A DNA stretch of 7,351 nt. Origin: an uncultured Nitrosomonadales bacterium (GTDB taxonomy: Bacteria; Pseudomonadota; Gammaproteobacteria; Burkholderiales; Gallionellaceae). This document shows, in pieces, positions 1 to 5,423 of this stretch. The translations under genes and the position numbers were made by a program. Below the pieces are notes generated by a model. The model made no database searches. It was not told the origin of the DNA and was given only the letters and a program-made list of their open reading frames with translations. Where the stretch lies: NCBI GenBank assembly GCA_903934275.1, contig CAIZNF010000719.1, forward strand, positions 1 through 7,351, written 5' to 3'. How positions within the stretch are numbered: the first letter of the stretch is position 1; each line of letters opens with the position of its first letter.

Positions 1-6
1 AGATCA

Positions 7-31
7 GGGCGCGATGAATCGCGCCCCTACG
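7..31 (-). repeat. REP-like palindrome with GTAG tetranucleotide, upstream of yceH
   Basis: A perfect 9-bp inverted repeat, GGGCGCGAT (7-15) and ATCGCGCCC (18-26), is followed by CTACG (27-31). On the minus strand this reads CGTAG and then the palindrome, which is the layout of REP sequences mobilised by REP-associated tyrosine transposases (GTAG tetranucleotide 5' of an imperfect stem). A short outer inverted pair, AGATCA (1-6) and TGATCT (40-45), flanks it. The stem could also act as a hairpin ending an upstream transcript, but no T-run follows. No transposase gene is in the window. Confidence 0.6.
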
Positions 32-53
32 TGGTTGTTTGATCTTCGCAATT

Positions 54-70
54 GTCGGGTTAAAACCCGA
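54..70. promoter_or_regulatory. Palindrome just before yceH
   Basis: TCGGGTT (55-61) and AACCCGA (64-70) form a perfect inverted repeat with a two-base spacer, 28 bases before the yceH start codon. It could be an operator, the stem of a terminator for an upstream gene (no T-run follows), or a decayed REP-like stem of the GTCGGG type also found at 790-806. The sequence does not decide between these. Confidence 0.4.
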
Positions 71-98
71 TCCGCCAAACCATTTCCAGGATAAATAG

Positions 99-776
99 AT
101 GTCTGCCACGCTCCCCGTTCTCTCCCTCCTTGAAACCCGCGTCCTTGGCGTGCTTGCCGAGAAGCAGCGCACGGTGCCGGATTCTTATCCGCTTACGCTG
201 AACTCGCTGGTCTCCGGCTGCAACCAGAAGAGCAGCCGCGATCCGGTGATCGAGGCATCCGAATCGGAGGTGCTGGTGGCGCTGGATAGCCTGAGGGGGT
301 TGTCGCTGATCGTGGAAACCAGCGGGGGCAGGGCATCGCGTTACGGGCACAACATCGAGCGGGTGCTGCATATCCCAACCCAGTCCACCGCGTTGCTGGC
401 GTTGCTGATGTTGCGCGGCCCGCAGACGGCGGGGGAGCTGCGCCTCAATTGCGAGAGGTTGCACAAGTTTGCGGACATTTCTTCGGTTGAGAGTTTTCTG
501 GTCGAGTTGGCCGAACGCGTGGCGGGTGGTCTGGTGGTGGAGTTGCCGCGCCAGCCCGGCGCGCGCGAGAACCGCTGGATGCACCTGCTCTCCGGCGCGC
601 CGGTCATCGAGGAGCGGTTTTCCGCCGGAGCCGCACCCGCCAGTCCATCGGGCGATGTGACGGTGGGCGAAATTGCCGCGCTGAAGGCCAACGTCGCCAG
701 ACTCGAAGCGGAGGTCAGCGAGTTGCGGGCGATGATGGATAAGTTGTGCAAAGAGCTTGGCGTTTCAGCCGGGTAG
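99..776 (+). CDS. yceH: YceH-family protein (DUF480/UPF0502)
   Basis: The 225-residue product matches the DUF480 family, whose members (E. coli YceH) fold as tandem winged-helix domains and have no settled biochemical role. The family signature near the N-terminus is clear: LSLLETRVLGVLAEK at 8-22, PDSYPLTLNSL at 27-37 and CNQKSSRDPV at 41-50. A second helical region follows at about 95-165 (ALLMLRGPQTAGELRLNCER). The last third differs from the core: a proline/alanine-rich linker (about 176-186) leads to a heptad-like helix at about 191-218 (LKANVARLEAEVSELRAMM), probably a coiled coil for self-association. The ATG at 99 has AGG at 88-90, eight bases upstream. REP-like palindromes lie on both sides, so it is probably transcribed on its own. 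The family call is firm; DNA binding is inferred from the fold only. Confidence 0.93.
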   Translation: MSATLPVLSLLETRVLGVLAEKQRTVPDSYPLTLNSLVSGCNQKSSRDPVIEASESEVLVALDSLRGLSLIVETSGGRASRYGHNIERVLHIPTQSTALLALLMLRGPQTAGELRLNCERLHKFADISSVESFLVELAERVAGGLVVELPRQPGARENRWMHLLSGAPVIEERFSAGAAPASPSGDVTVGEIAALKANVARLEAEVSELRAMMDKLCKELGVSAG

Positions 777-789
777 GCTATCACACCAT

Positions 790-811
790 GTCGGGCAAAG
801 CCCGACCTACG
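790..811 (-). repeat. REP-like palindrome with GTAG tetranucleotide, downstream of yceH
   Basis: GTCGGGC (790-796) and GCCCGAC (800-806) form a 7-bp stem with an AAA loop, followed by CTACG (807-811). The design and orientation are the same as in the element at 7-31 (CGTAG then palindrome on the minus strand), but the stem sequence differs. It starts 13 bases after the yceH stop and may also work as a transcript-end hairpin, although there is no T-tract. Confidence 0.6.
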
Positions 812-944
812 TTTGGTTACGACTCGCCTGATTTATGGTAAAAACAGGCTGCACGGCATCGCTTAACCCAAATACAATACGCGCGTTACCGTAGTTTCAA
901 GACTCCCCGTTACTGCTGCTTTAAGACACAAGGAACATCCCGAA

Positions 945-1526
945 ATGATAGGTCGCTTGACAGGAATATTGCTGGAGAAGAATCCGCCGCAGATTTTGCT
1001 GGATGTGCAGGGGGTGGCTTACGAGCTGGATGTGCCGATGAGCACTTTTTACAATCTGCCGGTGCTGCATGAAAAGGTGGTGCTGCACACTCAGCTCATC
1101 GTGCGCGAGGATGCGCATCTGCTGTACGGTTTTTTGAGCAACGAGGAGCGCGTCGCGTTTCGCCTGTTGCTCAAGATCAGCGGGGTTGGCCCGAAGCTGG
1201 CGTTGTCGGTGTTGTCCGGCCTGAGCCTGAATGATTTGGCGGTGGCGGTGGCGAACAAGGAGGCGGGCCGCCTGACCAAGATTCCCGGCGTGGGCAAGAA
1301 GACCGCTGAGCGGCTGCTGCTGGAATTGCAGGGCAAATTTGCGGTGACCGGCGGAGGTTCGGCGCAGAGCGCGGCGGTCGCCTCGTCCGGCAGCGATATT
1401 TTGAATGCGTTGCTGGGGTTGGGCTACAACGAGAAGGAGGCGGATTGGGCGGCGAAGCAGTTGCCCAAGGATGTCAATGTTTCGGACGGCATCCGGCAGG
1501 CGCTCAAGTTGTTGTCGAAGGGGTAG
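945..1526 (+). CDS. ruvA: Holliday junction branch migration complex subunit RuvA
   Basis: RuvA binds four-way DNA junctions as a tetramer and loads the RuvB helicase motor; RuvC then cuts the junction. The 193-residue length is normal. The N-terminal OB-fold domain begins with the family hallmark [12 protein letters not shown] and runs to about 63. Two helix-hairpin-helix motifs follow, SGVGPK (79-84) and PGVGKK (114-119), with AERLLLEL after the second. A flexible Gly/Ser/Ala linker (about 133-149) connects to the RuvB-binding domain III (about 150-193, [17 protein letters not shown]). The ATG at 945 has AAGGAA at 930-935 as ribosome binding site. The neighbours are yceH and a Nudix gene; neither ruvB nor ruvC is adjacent. 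I see no CTGT-N8-ACAG LexA box in the 168 bases upstream, so SOS control is not evident here. Confidence 0.97.
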   Translation: MIGRLTGILLEKNPPQILLDVQGVAYELDVPMSTFYNLPVLHEKVVLHTQLIVREDAHLLYGFLSNEERVAFRLLLKISGVGPKLALSVLSGLSLNDLAVAVANKEAGRLTKIPGVGKKTAERLLLELQGKFAVTGGGSAQSAAVASSGSDILNALLGLGYNEKEADWAAKQLPKDVNVSDGIRQALKLLSKG

Positions 1527-1593
1527 TTCATGTTCAAACCCTTTTTCTCGCATGTCGGTGAATACATGGTGCATGGAACGCACCCTGCCTTAT

Positions 1594-1681
1594 GGGAACC
1601 GCTATAAATTCTCACTCCTACTGCGGCATTTTTTTGGTTCCGATTTGCCCTGCTTGGGGTTTTGAATTTATAGAAGCTCCC
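1594..1681. repeat. 88-bp element with 18-bp imperfect terminal inverted repeats
   Basis: The left arm GGGAACCGCTATAAATTC (1594-1611) and the right arm, read on the minus strand as GGGAGCTTCTATAAATTC (1681-1664), match at 15 of 18 positions, including a perfect 10-bp core. The 52 bases between them contain a T7 run and no gene. The element ends two bases before the Nudix start codon, so it replaces the normal ribosome-binding region. A third arm copy occurs at 3729-3743. It may be a small non-autonomous (MITE-like) element or two convergent copies of one short repeat; the RNA could fold into a long hairpin that affects translation of the gene after it. Confidence 0.6.
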
Positions 1682-1683
1682 TT

Positions 1684-2649
1684 ATGACAGCACAAAAAAT
1701 CATCGAAGTCTCCGCCGCCGTCCTGCAACGCCCCGATGGCTCTTTCCTTCTCGCCCAACGCCCTGCCGATAAAATCTGGGCAGGCTATTGGGAATTCCCC
1801 GGCGGCAAGATCGAAGCGGGTGAAACGCCTTATCATGCGCTGGTGCGCGAGCTGCGCGAGGAGCTGGGCATCGAGGTCGAGACCGCATATCCGTGGATTA
1901 CCCGCGTGTTTACTTATCCTCACGCGACGGTGCGGTTGAATTTTTTTCGTGTGACGGAGTGGAGCGGCGAATTGCATCCGCATGAGGGGCAGGAATTTGC
2001 GTGGGAGACTCTCACCTTTTCCTCAACCCACCGGGAGAGAGAGCCGATTGGCGTATCCCCTATTCTCCCCGCCAACGCACCGATTCTGCGCGCGCTGGAG
2101 TTGCCTTCGCTGTATGCTATCAGCAATGCCGCAGAACTAGGTATAGAGCTATTTCTCACAAGGCTGGAAGCCAGGCTGGATGCTGGTTTGCAGCTAATAC
2201 AATTGCGGGAGAAAAACCTCGCGCGCGACGTGTTGCGGGAATTGGCGCGGCGTGTGGTGGCGCTGGCTCACGCGCATGGCGCACGGGTGCTGATTAACGG
2301 CGATGTGGCGCTGGTGCAGGAAGTGGGGGCAGACGGTGTGCAGTTGATGGCCGCGCAACTCGGCGAATTGCGCGAACGGCCATGCGTGGATTGGTGTGCG
2401 GCTTCTTGCCACAGTGCGGAAGAGTTGCGCTGTGCCGAGGTGTTGGGTTGCGACTTTGCGCTGCTGAGTCCGGTGTTGCCTACCCAATCGCATCCCGGCA
2501 CGCCGCATCTGGGATGGGAGAACTTCGCGACCATCGCGGCTGGCTCATCCATTCCGGTGTATGCGCTGGGCGGTTTGAAACGCGACGATATGCAGACCGC
2601 GTGGCAGCATGGCGCACACGGGATATCGCTACTACGTCAGGCTTGGTAA
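1684..2649 (+). CDS. Nudix (MutT-like) hydrolase fused to a TMP-synthase-like domain
   Basis: The 321-residue product has two domains. Residues about 5-138 are a MutT-type Nudix hydrolase, which cleaves oxidised nucleoside triphosphates such as 8-oxo-dGTP. The Nudix box is complete (G41, E47, R55-E56, E59-E60, G62), preceded by WEFPGGKIE, and PAN with N131 matches the base-recognition loop of MutT. Residues about 142-321 resemble thiamine phosphate synthase: QLREK (173-177), N205, ADGV with D217, SCH (241-243), TQSHP (267-271) and ALGGL (294-298). Two usual active-site residues are changed by eye: the Asp after N205 is G206, and the Lys of the TKP-type loop is H270, so thiamine synthesis is doubtful. 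The linker after W107 is about nine residues longer than in E. coli MutT and looks repeat-derived. No clear Shine-Dalgarno precedes the ATG. The end overlaps yacG tail to tail. Confidence 0.92.
   Translation: MTAQKIIEVSAAVLQRPDGSFLLAQRPADKIWAGYWEFPGGKIEAGETPYHALVRELREELGIEVETAYPWITRVFTYPHATVRLNFFRVTEWSGELHPHEGQEFAWETLTFSSTHREREPIGVSPILPANAPILRALELPSLYAISNAAELGIELFLTRLEARLDAGLQLIQLREKNLARDVLRELARRVVALAHAHGARVLINGDVALVQEVGADGVQLMAAQLGELRERPCVDWCAASCHSAEELRCAEVLGCDFALLSPVLPTQSHPGTPHLGWENFATIAAGSSIPVYALGGLKRDDMQTAWQHGAHGISLLRQAW
2011..2052. repeat. REP-like sequence inside the Nudix coding region
   Basis: This stretch encodes residues 110-123 of the Nudix protein. It has a pyrimidine-rich half (CTCACCTTTTCCTCAACCC) and then CCGGGAGAGAGAGCC, and so resembles the widespread intergenic REP type in which CCCTCTCCC and GGGAGAGGG halves are joined by CCTCAACCC. 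It lies exactly where the protein is longer than E. coli MutT, between W107 and the PAN motif, and keeps the reading frame. The resemblance is from memory of such repeats; the length difference is counted by eye. Confidence 0.4.
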
Positions 2650-2831
2650 GGTTGCCCGGTAAATTCCTGCTCGTCCGCAGGTTGGGCGACGCGGTAATCT
2701 TCGCTGGCCCACTTGCCCAGATCGATCATCTTGCAGCGTTCGCTGCAAAACTGGCGGGAGCGGTTGTTGGTGTCCCATCTATGTTCAGCGCCGCAATGCG
2801 GACAGGCAACAATCGGTGCTTTTTTTTGCAT
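2637..2831 (-). CDS. yacG: DNA gyrase inhibitor YacG (zinc-binding)
   Basis: This 64-residue protein belongs to the YacG family, small zinc proteins that bind GyrB and block DNA binding by gyrase; the E. coli protein has 65 residues. The zinc ligands are all present as C10-x2-C13-x15-C29-x3-C33, in the contexts ACPHCG and RQFCSERCK, followed by the family segment MIDLGKWASEDYRV. The acidic, polar tail (about 49-64) is variable in the family. The ATG at 2831 lies 16 bases after the zapD stop; I see no clear Shine-Dalgarno, so translation may be coupled to zapD. Its last 13 bases overlap the end of the oppositely oriented Nudix gene. The arrangement mutT facing yacG-zapD-coaE is the same as in E. 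coli. Confidence 0.95.
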   Translation of the reverse strand: MQKKAPIVACPHCGAEHRWDTNNRSRQFCSERCKMIDLGKWASEDYRVAQPADEQEFTGQPYQA

Positions 2832-2847
2832 TGTGAAGTGGCTGATA

Positions 2848-3609
2848 TTACGAGAGGAGGCTGCAAAAGGTCAGCTCAAAAGGCACGTCCTGTTCAAATA
2901 GGGTTGATTTTGCCGCATAGTTTGCGGCGATGAAGCGGATGTTGATCGCGTACTTGTTTGCACCAACTTCCGGTATGCAAGCCAGATCACGGCTCAAGCT
3001 GACGCGCAGCATCTGCGCGATACGCCCACCCTGCATTTGCTGGAAAGTTCCCCGGTGTGCTGTGAAGTGAAAAACCTTGCCGCTTTCGCGTAACAGGCGC
3101 AGTACGATTTTCAAACCGGAATGTACAGGCAGGAACGGAGCCAGCCACATCTGAAGATTCTCACGTCGCAAGCTGGTATCCTGTACTTGCCAGTAGTGGT
3201 AGGAAGGTAAATCAAATTCACATGCGCCGCCCGGTATGCAGGTGCGTTGTTTGATGCCCATCAACCATTCGTTTTCACGCAGATGTTGACCTATTTTTCC
3301 TGTCATGGCGAGCAGGTTGGCGGAAGTTTCATCAATCTCTGTGAGAATAACATCCAGTGCGGGTTCGGATATTTCGGGGTTATTGTGCAGCGCAAAAAGG
3401 GTACGCTTCTGGCGTTCCAGTTCTTGCAATAATTCGGATTTCAAGTCGGCGCGGCTGATTACTTCAAGAATCTCAAACAGAGTGAGTAGCGCGGCATGGT
3501 GATCCATCCCTTGATCGCGCTTAATAAAGTACTCCGCATGCGCAAACAAATCCTCCAGTCGCAACAAAGTGCGTACTTTTTCGTTGAGAGGAAACTCGTA
3601 GTCGATCAC
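2848..3609 (-). CDS. zapD: Cell division protein ZapD
   Basis: ZapD binds the C-terminal tail of FtsZ and cross-links FtsZ filaments at the division ring in the cytoplasm. The 253-residue product begins with the family hallmark YEFPLNEKVRTLLRLEDLF (4-22). The N-terminal half is alpha-helical (about 1-120, including FEILEVISRADLKSELLQEL); the C-terminal part forms the beta-rich domain, with C-terminal segments such as LRVSLSRDLACIPEV and ANKYAINIRF. Length is normal. The start is GTG at 3609: an in-frame TAA lies 30 bases upstream, no ATG lies between, and the family N-terminus starts exactly here. No strong Shine-Dalgarno is visible. It is followed by yacG after 16 bases, probably in one transcript. 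A likely promoter lies at 3650-3676. Confidence 0.95.
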   Translation of the reverse strand: MIDYEFPLNEKVRTLLRLEDLFAHAEYFIKRDQGMDHHAALLTLFEILEVISRADLKSELLQELERQKRTLFALHNNPEISEPALDVILTEIDETSANLLAMTGKIGQHLRENEWLMGIKQRTCIPGGACEFDLPSYHYWQVQDTSLRRENLQMWLAPFLPVHSGLKIVLRLLRESGKVFHFTAHRGTFQQMQGGRIAQMLRVSLSRDLACIPEVGANKYAINIRFIAANYAAKSTLFEQDVPFELTFCSLLS

Positions 3610-3649
3610 GATTGCATTAGCGGATAAATTTTATTTGCGCGCGGGGTAT

Positions 3650-3676
3650 ATCATAGCAGTTTACGTATTCTGTCAT
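3650..3676 (-). promoter_or_regulatory. Candidate sigma-70 promoter for zapD-yacG
   Basis: On the minus strand, TGCTATGAT is an extended -10 element with TATGAT at 3655-3650. ATGACA (3676-3671; five of six bases of TTGACA) lies upstream with a 15-bp spacer, short but tolerable with an extended -10. Transcription would start near 3643, giving a leader of about 33 bases to the GTG start of zapD. This is prediction by pattern only. Confidence 0.4.
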
Positions 3677-3728
3677 CGGCTGTTAGACGGATCAAGGGCA
3701 TAAATTGGCCTTAATTCAGGGTATTTCT

Positions 3729-3743
3729 TTTATAGAGGCCCCC
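3729..3743 (-). repeat. Third copy of the CTATAAA repeat arm, downstream of coaE
   Basis: On the minus strand this reads GGGGGCCTCTATAAA. It matches the right arm of the element at 1594-1681 at 13 of 15 positions and the left arm at 12 of 15. It lies in the 148-base gap after the coaE stop. A convergent partner arm is not clear: GGGCATAAATTGG at 3696-3708 is at best a decayed one. Confidence 0.5.
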
Positions 3744-3757
3744 TTTATGTTATATGG

Positions 3758-4375
3758 TCAATGGTTGTTTTGCTTGTTCAAGTAACATTCATGCAGGGCT
3801 ACAACCTGTTCGGACAAGCTATTTAGTCCGGCATCATTGTGTATGACATCATCTGCTAATTGTAGACGTTCGGCACGCGGGGTCTGCCGGGCGATAATGG
3901 CGCGTACTTCCGCTTCGGTCATTTTGTTGCGTCCGGCAACGCGTGCGATCTGGGTATTTTCGTCGCAATCCACCACCAGCACACGCTGTACCATTTGGCG
4001 GAATGCGGGACTTTCCGGCAGTAGCGGCACGACAAGCATAATGTAGGGGTTCGCTTCCAATTGTTGCAACTGCGCCTTGGCTTGTTCGCGTATCAGAGGG
4101 TGAAGAAGCAGTTCCAGTCGTTGTTTGGCGGGGGCATCCGAAAAAACCAGCCCACGCATCTTTGCGCGATCCAATGCACCGTCTTCTGTGATGTAACCGC
4201 TGCCGAAGGTGGCGCGAATTGCCACCATAGCTTCACCACCGGCTCGCGTCAAACGATGGGCGATGGCATCCGTATCGACGATGCCAGCACCATGTTCCGC
4301 GAACAGCCCGGCAACGGTGCTTTTGCCGCTGCCGATTCCGCCGGTGAGCCCGATAATCAACTTGTCCTGGATCAT
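3758..4375 (-). CDS. coaE: Dephospho-CoA kinase CoaE
   Basis: CoaE phosphorylates the 3'-hydroxyl of dephospho-CoA with ATP, the last step of coenzyme A synthesis. The 205-residue length is typical of the family. The P-loop GLTGGIGSGKST occupies 9-20. VDTDAIAH (33-40) carries the acidic residues near the acceptor site. LDRAKMRGLVF and HPLIR belong to the CoA-binding region. The lid segment RNKMTEAEVRAIIARQ and the C-terminal ADDVIHNDAG are family signatures. The ATG at 4375 directly follows the REP-like sequence that supplies its AGGA ribosome binding site. pilD ends 60 bases upstream and zapD begins 148 bases downstream, so co-transcription with pilD is plausible while zapD may have its own promoter. 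Nothing suggests damage. Confidence 0.97.
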   Translation of the reverse strand: MIQDKLIIGLTGGIGSGKSTVAGLFAEHGAGIVDTDAIAHRLTRAGGEAMVAIRATFGSGYITEDGALDRAKMRGLVFSDAPAKQRLELLLHPLIREQAKAQLQQLEANPYIMLVVPLLPESPAFRQMVQRVLVVDCDENTQIARVAGRNKMTEAEVRAIIARQTPRAERLQLADDVIHNDAGLNSLSEQVVALHECYLNKQNNH

Positions 4376-4376
4376 G

Positions 4377-4422
4377 TTTGTCCTGAGCTTGTCGATGCGG
4401 CCTGTTTTGAGTTTGGTCGAAA
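4377..4422. repeat. Two REP-like units between pilD and coaE
   Basis: TTTGTCCTGAGCTTGTCGAT (4377-4396) resembles the common proteobacterial intergenic repeat GTTCGTCCTGAGCTTGTCGA. A degraded second copy, TGTTTTGAGTTTGGTCGAAA (4403-4422), follows in the same orientation. Together they fill most of the 60-base gap. The resemblance to the known repeat is from memory; the similarity between the two units is visible directly. Confidence 0.55.
4381..4384 (-). promoter_or_regulatory. coaE ribosome binding site inside the REP-like unit
   Basis: On the minus strand the coaE start is preceded by CTCAGGACAAACATG. AGGA sits five bases before the ATG, which is good Shine-Dalgarno spacing, and it is part of the first REP-like unit. 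No other purine-rich site lies near the start, so the repeat appears to supply the translation signal. Confidence 0.55.
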
Positions 4423-4435
4423 AATCAAAGGGGGG

Positions 4436-5305
4436 TCATGGGGCGGCAAGCAATTGCAGGTAGCCCTGTGTCAGCGTTTTCCCCCAAAACAAGGCAATCA
4501 GCCCGCCTCCGGCAAGATAGGGGCCGAAAGGTATGGGGACGCTACGGCCATGCTTGGCCGCAACAATCAGGGTGATGCCGACCACCGCGCCTACCATCGA
4601 GGATAGCATGATGATCAGCGGTAGCATTTGCCAGCCCATCCATGCACCCAACGCGGCCAGCAGTTTGAAATCGCCATAACCCATGCCTTCCTTGCCGGTG
4701 GCGAGTTTGAACAGCCAGTACACGCCCCACAGCGCGAGATAGCCAAACATTGCGCCCAGTACCGCGCTGTTCAAGCTGGTGAATACGCCGAACGTGTTGA
4801 GCAGCAAGCCGAGCCAGAGTAGCGGCAATGTGATGTCATCCGGCAGCAATTGCGTATCGAAATCGATTGCTGTGAGCGCCAGCAATGCCCACACAAGCAG
4901 CAATGCGCCAGCCGCCGCGATCCCGAAACCGAAGTGCCACGCAGCATAGGCGCACAGGATGCCGCTGGTCGCCTCGATGATCGGATAGCGCGGCGAAATA
5001 GCCGCGCCACAACCCTTGCATTTGCCGCGCAACAGCAGATAGCTGATGATGGGAATGTTTTCCAACGCACCGATGGCGTGATTGCAATGTGGGCATGCCG
5101 AACGCGGGCTGATGAGATTGTAAGCCGTGTGTGGTGCAGGCTCATCGCCGTGCAGCTCGGCGCACTGCCGCTTCCAGCCGGACTCCATCATTTTCGGCAA
5201 ACGATGGATCACCACATTGAGAAAACTACCGACCATTAGCCCCAGAAACAGACATAGGCCGATGAAGGCGGCGGGGACCGCTTGCAGGATTTCCAGGGAA
5301 CTCAT
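4436..5305 (-). CDS. pilD: Type IV prepilin peptidase / N-methyltransferase PilD
   Basis: PilD is an inner-membrane aspartyl protease that removes the leader peptide of type IV prepilins and methylates the new N-terminus. From the ATG at 5305 the product is 289 residues, a normal length. The first membrane helix leads into GSFLNVVIHRLP (26-37). The cytoplasmic zinc-binding loop has C71-x2-C74 and C96-x2-C99. Catalytic aspartates are D148 (AIDFDTQLLPD) and D212 (GMGYGDFK). Several further hydrophobic segments follow to the C-terminus. The frame stays open upstream to a GTG at 5404, but that 33-residue extension is Pro/His-rich and encoded by the heptamer tract, so I reject it. The ATG has no Shine-Dalgarno; its leader is pyrimidine-rich repeat. 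It lies 118 bases after pilC and 60 before coaE. Confidence 0.95.
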   Translation of the reverse strand: MSSLEILQAVPAAFIGLCLFLGLMVGSFLNVVIHRLPKMMESGWKRQCAELHGDEPAPHTAYNLISPRSACPHCNHAIGALENIPIISYLLLRGKCKGCGAAISPRYPIIEATSGILCAYAAWHFGFGIAAAGALLLVWALLALTAIDFDTQLLPDDITLPLLWLGLLLNTFGVFTSLNSAVLGAMFGYLALWGVYWLFKLATGKEGMGYGDFKLLAALGAWMGWQMLPLIIMLSSMVGAVVGITLIVAAKHGRSVPIPFGPYLAGGGLIALFWGKTLTQGYLQLLAAP

Positions 5306-5312
5306 TGGTTCG

Positions 5313-5368
5313 GGTGGGGAGAGGGGAGTGTGAAGTGGAAAGTGGAAAGGACGCAGTGAGGGGTGGGG
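5313..5368. repeat. Heptamer repeat tract between pilC and pilD
   Basis: Eight consecutive heptamers keep phase on the plus strand with consensus AGTGGRR. AGTGGAA is repeated exactly at 5334-5340 and 5341-5347, GGTGGGG forms both end units (5313-5319 and 5362-5368), and AGGACGC (5348-5354) is the most divergent. On the minus strand, the coding strand for pilD, this is a CCCCACT/TTCCACT tract ending 8 bases before the pilD start codon. The reverse type (CCACTTT-like) appears at 5397-5409, and CCACTTTCC at 5401-5409 is the exact complement of GGAAAGTGG at 5337-5345, so the leader RNA could fold. Confidence 0.65.
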
Positions 5369-5423
5369 AAGTTGATTCTGGTTTTCACGCTTCCCGCCTC
5401 CCACTTTCCGTTATCTATCATCA

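Noticed and set aside
60..584. A 174-codon open frame antisense to yceH
   Set aside because: The sense strand has strong DUF480 motifs and a ribosome binding site; the antisense product is low-complexity Gln/Arg/His.
832..852. Possible LexA operator upstream of ruvA (CTG ... ACAGG)
   Set aside because: The half-sites are too far apart for CTGT-N8-ACAG and the first one is CTGA.
921..1583. A 220-codon open frame antisense to ruvA, longer than ruvA itself
   Set aside because: It is the shadow of a clearly conserved RuvA reading frame; its product is rich in Gln, Arg and His with no family I recognise, as expected for the antisense of GC-biased codons.
1569..1585. Hairpin GGTGC/GCACC downstream of ruvA as a terminator
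   Set aside because: The stem is only 5 bp and no T-run follows; the T7 at 1630-1636 has no stem directly before it.
5306..5404. N-terminal extension of PilD from a GTG at 5404
   Set aside because: The 33 extra residues are Pro/His-rich and encoded by the heptamer tract, and PilD proteins normally begin close to the first membrane helix as from the ATG at 5305.
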